NCBI GenBank assembly: GCA_035294855.1
Contig: DATGKD010000143.1
Span: 1-11,689 of the forward strand
Origin: DATGKD01 sp035294855
Lineage (GTDB): Bacteria > Actinomycetota > Acidimicrobiia > Acidimicrobiales > UBA8190
DNA: 11,689 nt
Reading direction: 5' to 3'
Part shown: piece by piece, positions 1 to 5,606 of the stretch
Numbering within the stretch: the stretch's first letter is position 1
How the letters are laid out: every line of letters begins with the position of its first letter
The notes under the pieces: generated by a model
The model's input: only the letters and a program-made list of their open reading frames with translations
Databases searched by the model: none
What the model was told of the DNA's origin: nothing
Program-made: the position numbers and the translations under genes

Positions 1-1
1 C

Positions 2-385
2 GACTATCTGGTTCTGCGCCTCGCGTACGGCGACCTCACGCTCATGGTGCCCGCCGACAACGCCGAGGAGATCGGCCTCCGCGAGGTCATCAACGACGAA
101 GAGGTCGAAGAGGTGTTCGCCGTCCTCCGCAAGAAGGAGGCGCGGATGCCCACGAACTGGTCACGGCGGTTCAAGAACCACGTCGAGAAGCTCAAGAGCG
201 GCGACATCTACCAGGTCGCCGAGGTGGTCCGGAACCTGTCGATCCGCGACAAGGACAAGGGGCTGTCCGCCGGCGAGAAGCGCATGCTCAGCCGGGCCCG
301 GCAGATCCTCGTGTCCGAGCTGACGTTCGCGCTCGACGTCGACGAGGCGACGGCCGAGAAGCGCCTGGACGAAGCGCTGCCCTGA
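2..385 (+). CDS. carD: CarD-family RNA polymerase-binding transcription regulator (5' end missing)
   Basis: CarD/CdnL binds the RNA polymerase beta subunit and the upstream edge of the -10 element, stabilises the open complex and supports transcription of rRNA and other housekeeping genes. The frame is open from the window edge, so about 35 N-terminal residues (much of the polymerase-interacting domain) lie outside; 127 residues are visible. The C-terminal DNA-binding part is diagnostic: NWSRRFK carries the tryptophan that wedges into the minor groove, followed by KLKSGD, QVAEVVRNL, GLSAGEKRML and ARQILVSEL, all CarD hallmarks. It is the first visible member of a same-strand run with ispD, ispF and rlmB, an order known from actinobacteria such as Mycobacterium. 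The start and promoter are not visible. Confidence in family is very high. Confidence 0.95.
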   Translation, partial: DYLVLRLAYGDLTLMVPADNAEEIGLREVINDEEVEEVFAVLRKKEARMPTNWSRRFKNHVEKLKSGDIYQVAEVVRNLSIRDKDKGLSAGEKRMLSRARQILVSELTFALDVDEATAEKRLDEALP

Positions 386-442
386 GCCCGGGCCCGCCCG
401 TGCACCGCAACGGGTGCCGGCCGGCGATCGGAGGTGGGACCG

Positions 443-1090
443 GTGTCGGTGTGGGCGGTGGTGGTCGCCGCCGGGAGCGGGTCCAGGTTCGGCGCCCAGA
501 AGCAGTTCGCGTCGATCGGTGGACGGCCCATGGTGGCCTGGTCGGTGGTGTCGGCTCGCAGCGTCGCCGACGGCGTCGTCGTCGTCCTTCCCGCAGCCGA
601 CCCCGGGCTCCACGGGGACGGCGACCGCCTCCACGGCGCCGACGTCGGCGTGCCGGGCGGGGCGACCCGGGCGGCGTCGGTGCGGTCGGGCCTGGACGCG
701 GTGCCGGCCGACGCGGACGTCGTGGTGGTGCACGACGGCGCCCGGCCGCTCGCGTCCCCCGCGCTCTTCCGGGCGGTGGTGGACGCGGTGCTGGCCGGAG
801 CGGACGCCGTCGTCCCGGGACTGGCCGTGACCGACACGTTGAAGCGCGTCGTCGACGGCGACGTCGTCGACACCGTGGCGCGCGACGGCCTGGTCGGGGT
901 GCAGACCCCCCAGGCGTTCCGGGCCGAGGTGCTGCGACGCGCCCACGACGGCGAGCCCGACGCCACCGACGACGCCGCGCTGGTGGAGGCGGTGGGCGCT
1001 ACCGTGCGCGTCGTGCCGGGTGATCCACGCAACCTGAAGGTGACGACGCCCGCCGACCTGGAGATCGCCCAGGCGCTGGCGGCCTGGTGA
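443..1090 (+). CDS. ispD: 2-C-methyl-D-erythritol 4-phosphate cytidylyltransferase
   Basis: Third enzyme of the MEP isoprenoid pathway: CTP + MEP gives CDP-ME + PPi in the cytosol. Motifs in order: AAGSGSRFG (residues 9-17, nucleotide-binding loop), QKQF at 19-22, GGATRAASVRSGL near 72-84, VHDGARP at 96-102, DTLKR at 131-135, TPQAF at 155-159, TDDAALVE at 175-182 and VPGDPRNLKVTTPADL near the end. The usual basic residue before KQF is Gln-Lys here (AQKQF rather than xPKQF), so the loop remains basic. Length 215 aa is normal. I chose the GTG at 443 because GGAGGT at 430-435 lies 7 nt upstream; the GTG at 434 overlaps that Shine-Dalgarno. It lies 57 nt after carD and 10 nt before ispF, so it is almost certainly co-transcribed. 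Confidence 0.95.
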   Translation: MSVWAVVVAAGSGSRFGAQKQFASIGGRPMVAWSVVSARSVADGVVVVLPAADPGLHGDGDRLHGADVGVPGGATRAASVRSGLDAVPADADVVVVHDGARPLASPALFRAVVDAVLAGADAVVPGLAVTDTLKRVVDGDVVDTVARDGLVGVQTPQAFRAEVLRRAHDGEPDATDDAALVEAVGATVRVVPGDPRNLKVTTPADLEIAQALAAW

Positions 1091-1100
1091 GGGTGGCGCG

Positions 1101-1601
1101 ATGAGCGAGCGGTCAGCGGGCTGGCCGGCGCTACGGATCGGCCAGGGCTTCGACGTGCACCAGTTTTCGGGTGATCCCGGACGCGCACTCGTCTTGGGTG
1201 GCGTGCGCATCCCCGGCGCGGCCGGGCTCGTGGGGCACAGCGACGCGGACGTGGCCGCCCACGCGCTGGCCGACGCGTTGCTCGGCGCGGCCGGGCGCGC
1301 AGACCTCGGGACGCACTTCCCCGCCGATCTGCCGCAGTGGGCGGGCGCCGATTCTCTGGACCTTCTCACCCGCGTCGTGGCCATGGTGGGTGTCGAGGGG
1401 ATGCAGGTGGTCAACGCCGACTGCACGCTCGTGTGCGAACGGCCGCGGCTCGCGGAGTACACCGCGTCGATGGGCGAGCGTCTCACGGGCGTCGTGCACG
1501 CCCCGGTGAGCGTGAAGGCCAAGCGCGCCGAGGGCCTCGGGGCCCTCGGTCGCGCCGAGGGAATCGCATGCCTGGCCGTGGCGCTGCTCGCCATCACGTG
1601 A
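1101..1601 (+). CDS. ispF: 2-C-methyl-D-erythritol 2,4-cyclodiphosphate synthase
   Basis: MEP-pathway enzyme that cyclises CDP-ME 2-phosphate to MEcPP with release of CMP; normally a homotrimer with a zinc ion at each active site. GFDVH (residues 16-20) and GHSDADVAAH (45-54) supply the metal ligands Asp18, His20 and His54. DALLGAAGRADLGTHFP and GADS complete the signature. The C-terminal part reads VKAKRAEGLGALGRAEGIAC, where E. coli IspF has VKATTTEKLG...GRGEGIAC: the CDP-contacting Thr-Thr pair is replaced by Lys-Arg, a point worth checking, although the rest is intact. At 166 aa it is slightly longer than usual because of a short N-terminal extension. ATG start 10 nt after the ispD stop; its end overlaps or touches the next gene. 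Confidence 0.95.
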   Translation: MSERSAGWPALRIGQGFDVHQFSGDPGRALVLGGVRIPGAAGLVGHSDADVAAHALADALLGAAGRADLGTHFPADLPQWAGADSLDLLTRVVAMVGVEGMQVVNADCTLVCERPRLAEYTASMGERLTGVVHAPVSVKAKRAEGLGALGRAEGIACLAVALLAIT

Positions 1602-2437
1602 ACGGCGGCGCCGGGCGGCGCCGCGGCCATGCTCCCCCGGCCGACCGGCCGCGCCCGGTCCGCAGGAGAGCCCCCGACCGTTCGGACCTGGGCGGCGACC
1701 AGGTCGAGGGGCGTCAGGCGGTCCGCGAGCTGCTCGCCGCCGGGAAGCGACCCGTGCGCGAGGTGTGGATCTCCGAGGGGCTCGACCCGTCGCCCCAGAT
1801 CGACGACATCGAGCGCCTGGCCGTGCGCCGCAGAGTCCGGGTCCTGTCGGTCCCGAGGCGCAAGCTCGAGATGGCGGCCCGCACCGACAGTGCGCAGGGC
1901 GTGCTGGCGCGGGCGCAGCCCCTGGACGAGGCGGACCTGGACGACCTGTGCCGGACGACCCCGGGTGGGGCGCCGTTCCTCGTCGTGCTCGACGGCGTGA
2001 CCGATCCCCACAACCTGGGGGCGTTGCTGCGCACCGCAGAAGCTGCGGGTGTGACCGGCGTCGTCGTGCCGCGCCACCGCGCCGCGCACGTCACGCCGAC
2101 GGTGGCCAAGGTGGCAGCCGGTGCCATCGAGCACCTGCCGATCGCCGTGGTGCCCGGCATCCCGAACGCGTTACGTCGCATGGACGCCCTCGGGGTGACG
2201 AGCGTCGGCTTGGTCACCGACGCCCCGGTCTCGCTGTACGAGCTCGGCCCCGAGGTGCTCGGCCCCGCCGCGCTGGTGCTCGGTGCCGAGGGCAAGGGGC
2301 TCGCCTCGTTGACCCGGCGGCGGTGTCAGGTCGCCGCCACCATCCCGCAGTTCGGCGTGCTCGATTCGCTCAACGTGGCCGCGGCCGGCGCGGTGGCGTG
2401 CTTCGAGCTGGCGCGCCGGCGTGCGGCCGGGGCCTGA
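1568..2437 (+). CDS. rlmB: 23S rRNA (guanosine-2'-O-)-methyltransferase, SpoU/TrmH family, RlmB-like
   Basis: SPOUT-class methyltransferase using SAM to 2'-O-methylate an rRNA nucleoside; RlmB acts on G2251 (E. coli numbering) of 23S rRNA. Residues ~1-45 are a basic, disordered tail typical of actinobacterial members. GRQAVRELL (48-56) opens the SpoU substrate-binding domain, ending near DSAQGVLA (107-114). The knotted catalytic domain has motif 1 DPHNLGALLRTAE (146-158, Asn149), motif 2 LGAEGKGL (238-245) and motif 3 SLNVAAAGAVACFE (267-280). The start is uncertain: the ATG at 1568 has GAGGGA at 1557-1562 and overlaps ispF by 34 nt, while the GTG at 1598 overlaps the ispF stop by 4 nt but has no Shine-Dalgarno. 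Exact target specificity (RlmB versus TsnR-like) is inferred from family and operon position. Confidence 0.88.
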   Translation: MPGRGAARHHVNGGAGRRRGHAPPADRPRPVRRRAPDRSDLGGDQVEGRQAVRELLAAGKRPVREVWISEGLDPSPQIDDIERLAVRRRVRVLSVPRRKLEMAARTDSAQGVLARAQPLDEADLDDLCRTTPGGAPFLVVLDGVTDPHNLGALLRTAEAAGVTGVVVPRHRAAHVTPTVAKVAAGAIEHLPIAVVPGIPNALRRMDALGVTSVGLVTDAPVSLYELGPEVLGPAALVLGAEGKGLASLTRRRCQVAATIPQFGVLDSLNVAAAGAVACFELARRRAAGA

Positions 2438-2444
2438 ACGTCGC

Positions 2445-3434
2445 TCAGACGCCGCCCACCACGGGCAGCCCCACCGAGCACGCCGGTTGCGGCAGGGGCG
2501 CCACGGACGCGGTGTTGTCGGCGAGGGCGGCCATGACGTCTTGGAGCGCCACCGGGTCGTAGATGATCCCGACGTGTTCGGTGGCGTCGGTGGCGCACTG
2601 GTCCTGGAGCGTGACGTTCAGCACGTCCGGACCGCTCAGGAACGCGGAGGTGTACGGCGTCACCACCGTGTCGTCGCGCGACTCGATGACGACGTAGTTG
2701 GGCCCGGGCACGGTGTCGCCGTGACCGTTCAAGTTCTGCATGAAGGGCGAACCGGCGATCTGCTCGCCGCACGCCGGGCAACCGAACGACCCGGCGAACT
2801 GGTACTCGCTCGAACCGAAGAAGCCGGCGAGGGTGGTGATGCCGTCGGCGGTGGTGCCGTGGTTGGACGGCGCGAGGCCCACGAGCGTGTGCACGTAGCG
2901 CGCGCCGCCCAGGAAGTCGATGTAGTAGCGGGGCATCATGCCGCCCTGGGAGTGGCCGACCATGTCGACCTGCGACGCGCCCGTCCACGCGAGGACCTGG
3001 GTGACGAACGCGCCCAGCTGCCTGGCGGAGGTCTCCACGTAGTCCTGGGCGTAGGCGCGGCCGTCGGTGTTGGCGGTGGCGCCGTAGTTCAGGCCGAACA
3101 CGCAGTAGCCGGCGTTCGCCAGCATGGGGGCGAGCGCCTGCCAGCTGAAGTTCTCGTTGGCGAACGTCCCGTGCACCAGCACGACCGGGTACGGGTGCGC
3201 AGCGGACGGGTGGCACGGACCGTTCGTGACCCCGGGCGGCATGCCGCCGGGGTCGGTGAACTCGGTGGCCAGGCCGTCGGCGAAATTGCCCACCGGGTAG
3301 GCGCCGGTCGCCGAGGACGGTCCGGGCAGCGCGGTCGCCTCCGCGGCGCCGGTGAGGCCGACGGTGACGGCGCCCCCCGCCAGCCCGGCGACGAGCACCC
3401 GGGCCAGGCGCCCGGCAGTGGAGGTGGTTCGCAT
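2445..3434 (-). CDS. Secreted Lipase_2-type alpha/beta hydrolase (triacylglycerol lipase/esterase)
   Basis: Probably an exported lipase or esterase. Residues 1-34 form a signal peptide: MRTTS-x-R start, a hydrophobic stretch VLVAGLAGGAVTVGL and a likely cleavage after EATA. The mature enzyme has the oxyanion-hole strand VVLVHGTF (84-91), nucleophile elbow GHSQGG with Ser162, an acid around Asp254/Asp255 in ESRDDTVVTPY, and histidine in TEHVG (His287). These match the Lipase_2 (PF01674) family of actinobacteria. It contains six cysteines after the signal, including a CPAC pair at 219-222, suggesting disulfides in the exported form. Length 329 aa is normal. The ATG at 3434 precedes a convincing signal peptide, though no clear Shine-Dalgarno is seen. 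It is convergent with rlmB, with only 7 bp between the stops. Substrate cannot be told from sequence. Confidence 0.9.
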   Translation of the reverse strand: MRTTSTAGRLARVLVAGLAGGAVTVGLTGAAEATALPGPSSATGAYPVGNFADGLATEFTDPGGMPPGVTNGPCHPSAAHPYPVVLVHGTFANENFSWQALAPMLANAGYCVFGLNYGATANTDGRAYAQDYVETSARQLGAFVTQVLAWTGASQVDMVGHSQGGMMPRYYIDFLGGARYVHTLVGLAPSNHGTTADGITTLAGFFGSSEYQFAGSFGCPACGEQIAGSPFMQNLNGHGDTVPGPNYVVIESRDDTVVTPYTSAFLSGPDVLNVTLQDQCATDATEHVGIIYDPVALQDVMAALADNTASVAPLPQPACSVGLPVVGGV

Positions 3435-3596
3435 CGCTTTGATAACGGTCGGGACGCCCCGTGCCGACGGTCGCCGGGGCGAATTCCACCTCCGTCACGC
3501 TCGAGGCGTCCGTCCTAAGGTGTCAGCGCGTTGTCACCGTTGAGCCCGGGCGGATCGGGATCGGGGACGGGGGAGAAGCCGCATGTGTCGTGAGCG
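3435..3596. other. Intergenic region upstream of the lipase and downstream of tRNA-Thr
   Basis: About 160 bp without a supportable gene. It must hold the lipase promoter on the minus strand, but I find no convincing -35/-10 pair at a good spacing. Short ORFs across it have no recognisable product. No terminator with a T-tract is visible after the tRNA. Confidence 0.5.
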
Positions 3597-3669
3597 AGCC
3601 GGTGGTGGGACTCGAACCCACGACCTGACGATTACAAGTCGTCTGCGCTTCCAGCTGCGCCACACCGGC
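3597..3669 (-). tRNA. tRNA-Thr, anticodon TGT
   Basis: A full 73-nt cloverleaf folds on the minus strand. The acceptor stem GCCGGTG/CACCGGC is perfectly paired. The D stem is GCGC/GCGC with loop AGCTGGAA containing the conserved GG. The anticodon stem GACGA/TCGTC is perfect, with loop CTTGTAA (anticodon TGT at + strand 3634-3636). The T arm GTGGG-TTCGAGT-CCCAC is also perfect. TGT reads ACA and related threonine codons. The discriminator base is T, and the 3' CCA is not encoded (the gene is followed by CGC), so CCA must be added by nucleotidyltransferase. An isolated single tRNA gene between two oppositely oriented protein genes. Confidence 0.97.
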
Positions 3670-3678
3670 GTGCAGACA

Positions 3679-3684
3679 ACGCTA
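3679..3684 (-). promoter_or_regulatory. Possible -10 element of the tRNA-Thr gene
   Basis: On the minus strand TAGCGT fits the actinobacterial TANNNT -10 pattern and ends 9 nt before the mature tRNA 5' end. No good -35 hexamer lies 16-18 nt upstream, so this is tentative. Confidence 0.35.
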
Positions 3685-3705
3685 CCGCCGGCACCCCCAC
3701 GTGCT

Positions 3706-3765
3706 GCGACTGCCGGTGCCGCGACTGCCTCCACCGCGACCGCCCGCACCGCGACGGCACGCGCC
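3706..3765. repeat. Four head-to-tail 15-bp imperfect tandem repeats
   Basis: Four consecutive units of exactly 15 bp: 3706-3720, 3721-3735, 3736-3750 and 3751-3765. All begin GCGAC and end in CC; the consensus is close to GCGACYGCCNSCACC. Unit 2 shares GCGACTGCC with unit 1 and most of the remainder with unit 3, while unit 4 is the most diverged. Because the unit is a multiple of three, one plus-strand frame reads as an Ala-Thr-rich repeat, but nothing supports a gene there. It lies between tRNA-Thr and the DUF3263 gene, upstream of both. Confidence 0.8.
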
Positions 3766-3826
3766 GTGAGCGCCGCGGAGCGAGGATCCTTGCTTCGCGC
3801 GCACGGTGTTGGCAGGCTTTGTCAGG

Positions 3827-4087
3827 ATGGAATTCACCGATACCGATCGCGACATCCTCGACTTGGAGGAGTCGTGGTGGACGCGGCCCGGTTCCAAGGC
3901 GAGCGCGATCCGCGATCGTCTCGGTATGTCGCCGACGACGTACTACCGACGGCTCGACGACCTGGTGGAGTCCAGCGAAGCCCTGCAGCACGCGCCGCTC
4001 GTCGTGCGCCGCCTGCGCCGCAAGAAGCGCGACCGCCGGCGGGGCCGTTTCGAGACGACCGAGAAGCAGCTCCACCCTCGTCGGTGA
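3827..4087 (+). CDS. DUF3263 family small helix-turn-helix-like protein
   Basis: An 86-residue basic protein. DRDILDLEESWW near the N-terminus, then AIRDRLGMSPTTYYRRLDDLVES (a predicted helix-turn-helix with the Y-Y-R pattern), EALQHAPLVVRRLRR and a lysine/arginine-rich tail match DUF3263 proteins of actinobacteria, e.g. the one encoded next to VirR in Mycobacterium. Function is unknown; DNA binding is an inference from the fold-like pattern and charge. I chose the ATG at 3827 because conserved sequence begins there; a GTG at 3806 would add MLAGFVR. There is no Shine-Dalgarno, but TTGCTT (3790-3795) and CAGGCT (3813-3818), separated by 17 nt, could be a weak promoter giving a nearly leaderless mRNA. 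It ends 10 nt before the LytR_C gene, so they are probably one operon. Confidence 0.82.
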   Translation: MEFTDTDRDILDLEESWWTRPGSKASAIRDRLGMSPTTYYRRLDDLVESSEALQHAPLVVRRLRRKKRDRRRGRFETTEKQLHPRR

Positions 4088-4097
4088 GGCACCACCG

Positions 4098-4772
4098 GTG
4101 AGCCGTCGACCGTACGAACCGGCCGACGGCAACGGTGGAAGCGTGCCGCCTGATCGGGACACGCACGACCCCCTCGACCACTTCGGGCCCAGTGGGCGCT
4201 GGTTGCGCGGCGCGCTGGTCGTTGTCGCCGCGGTCGTCGTCGGGGCGCTCCTCATGCCGTCGGCGACGCGCGCGCCCATCGGCGTGAGCGCCGCCGCGCA
4301 GACGACCACGACCACGACCGCGACCGCGAACTCGGGGCAGACGAGCCCGTCGTCGTCGGTGCCGCCCACCACCACCGCCAGCACCGCCACCACCGCCGCG
4401 CCCACGGTCGTGCCCGGCGCGTCGGCGATCCACGTGCTCGTCGCCAACGGCACGAGCGTCACCGGGCTCGCCGGGGGAGTGGCCGCGTACCTGCGGTCGC
4501 GGGGCTTCTCCATCCTGAGCGCGGTGAACTCCACCACCAAGGTCACCGGTACCCAGGTCTACGCGGCCGCCGGGCAGCAGGGCGCCGCCACCACGGTGGT
4601 CGGGGCGCTCGGGCTGCCGAATTCTGTGGTGCAGCCGTCCAGCGCGGTGGCGCCGGTGGCCAGCACCCAGGGCGCGACCGCCGTGGTCGTCGCCGGTCCC
4701 GACCTGTCGCGTTACGCGCCCGGGGGGTCCACGGCGTCGTCGGGCAGCACCGCGGCCAGCACCGGCCGGTAG
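4098..4772 (+). CDS. Membrane-anchored LytR_C-domain protein, VirR-like
   Basis: A 224-aa envelope protein: a short cytoplasmic N-terminus, one transmembrane segment at about residues 35-53 (WLRGALVVVAAVVVGALLM), a flexible Thr/Ser/Ala/Pro linker at about 67-107 with a run of six threonines, then a LytR C-terminal domain at about 110-205 (IHVLVANGTSVTGLAGGVAAYL, RSRGFSILSA, TQVYAAAGQQGAA). The neighbouring DUF3263 gene and this architecture match Rv0430-Rv0431 of M. tuberculosis, where Rv0431 (VirR) affects cell-envelope integrity and vesicle release; a related envelope role is inferred. Start GTG at 4098 with GTGAGG at 4084-4089. The reading frame also extends further upstream, but that overlaps the DUF3263 gene. 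A Ser/Thr/Gly tail ends 23 nt before otsB. Confidence 0.8.
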   Translation: MSRRPYEPADGNGGSVPPDRDTHDPLDHFGPSGRWLRGALVVVAAVVVGALLMPSATRAPIGVSAAAQTTTTTTATANSGQTSPSSSVPPTTTASTATTAAPTVVPGASAIHVLVANGTSVTGLAGGVAAYLRSRGFSILSAVNSTTKVTGTQVYAAAGQQGAATTVVGALGLPNSVVQPSSAVAPVASTQGATAVVVAGPDLSRYAPGGSTASSGSTAASTGR

Positions 4773-4795
4773 AGCCTCCGGTCGACGAGCGCGCC

Positions 4796-5581
4796 GTGGC
4801 CGGCCTCGGCGCGCTCGACGCCCTGCTCACCGACCCCGCGAAGAGCGCCGTGCTGACCGACTTCGACGGGACCCTCGCCCCCATCGTCCCCGACCCCGAG
4901 ACCGCCGCCCCGCTCCCGGAGGCACCTGCCGTGCTCGCCGCTCTGGCCGAGAGGTTCCAGGCGGTGGCCGTGGTGTCCGGGCGCCCGGTGTCGTTCCTGG
5001 CCGAGCGGCTGGCGGCGGCCGGCCCGCGCGTCCGGCTGTTCGGTGTCTACGGACTCGAGTGGATCGAGGACGGTGCGCTCAAGACCGCGCCCGACGTCGA
5101 GCCCTGGCGCCAGCCGGCCGCGCAGGTGGTGGCCGCGGCCCGGGCCGAGTTCGCCGGCACGACCGTGGGCGTGGAGGACAAGCGGGTGTCGGTCACCGTG
5201 CACTGGCGCCAGGCGCCGGGCTTGGGCGAGCGCGTCGACGACTTCGCACGCCGGTGGTCGGCGCGCACCGGGCTCGTCGTCGTGCCGGGCCGCATGGCGC
5301 GGGAATTCCGGCCACCGGTGGGCGCCGACAAGGGCACCGTCGTGGAGCGGGTGGCGCGTGGGTGCGTCGCCGCGTGCTTCGCCGGCGACGACGCGGGCGA
5401 CCTCGCCGCCTTCGCCGCGCTCGACCGGTTGGCGGCGGCGGGCACGGCCGCGGTGCGCGTGGCCGTCACCGACGTGGAGTCACCACCGGAGTTGGCGGCA
5501 GCTGCCGACGTGGTCGTCACCGGGCCGTCCGAAGCGGTCGGGCTGCTCGGCCGGTTGGCAACCGCGGCGAGGCCGGCCTGA
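4796..5581 (+). CDS. otsB: Trehalose-6-phosphate phosphatase
   Basis: HAD-superfamily phosphatase converting trehalose 6-phosphate to trehalose, second step of the OtsA-OtsB route. Motif I DFDGTLAPI supplies Asp22 (nucleophile) and Asp24 (general acid/base). VVSGRPV is motif II, GVYGLEW is typical of trehalose phosphatases, VGADKG contains the motif III lysine and FAGDDAGDLAAF is the magnesium-binding motif IV. Length 261 aa is normal. The only in-frame start in the 23-nt gap after the VirR-like gene is the GTG at 4796. The Shine-Dalgarno is weak (GACGAG at 4784-4789), suggesting translational coupling. It therefore seems to be the third gene of the DUF3263-virR-like operon rather than being co-transcribed with otsA, which is on the opposite strand. 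Confidence 0.93.
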   Translation: MAGLGALDALLTDPAKSAVLTDFDGTLAPIVPDPETAAPLPEAPAVLAALAERFQAVAVVSGRPVSFLAERLAAAGPRVRLFGVYGLEWIEDGALKTAPDVEPWRQPAAQVVAAARAEFAGTTVGVEDKRVSVTVHWRQAPGLGERVDDFARRWSARTGLVVVPGRMAREFRPPVGADKGTVVERVARGCVAACFAGDDAGDLAAFAALDRLAAAGTAAVRVAVTDVESPPELAAAADVVVTGPSEAVGLLGRLATAARPA

Positions 5582-5602
5582 AGGCGTGGTGCCGGAACGC
5601 CT
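5582..5602. terminator. Candidate bidirectional terminator hairpin between otsB and otsA
   Basis: The 25-bp gap between the two converging stop codons contains AGGCGT (5582-5587) and its exact reverse complement ACGCCT (5597-5602), with a 9-nt loop. There is no T-tract on either side, so it is only a candidate, although position and symmetry fit a shared terminator. Confidence 0.5.
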
Positions 5603-5606
5603 GGTG

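Noticed and set aside
161..2134. 657-codon open frame on the minus strand
   Set aside because: It is antisense to carD, ispD, ispF and rlmB, all with clear family motifs. The translation is low-complexity Arg/His/Pro-rich, as expected from GC-rich complementary frames.
3706..3765. CRISPR-like array
   Set aside because: The 15-bp units are directly adjacent with no spacers and are much shorter than CRISPR repeats.
3583..4101. Plus-strand open frame covering tRNA-Thr and the 15-bp repeats
   Set aside because: It contains the whole antisense tRNA and a repetitive Ala-Thr stretch, with no homology and no independent start signal.
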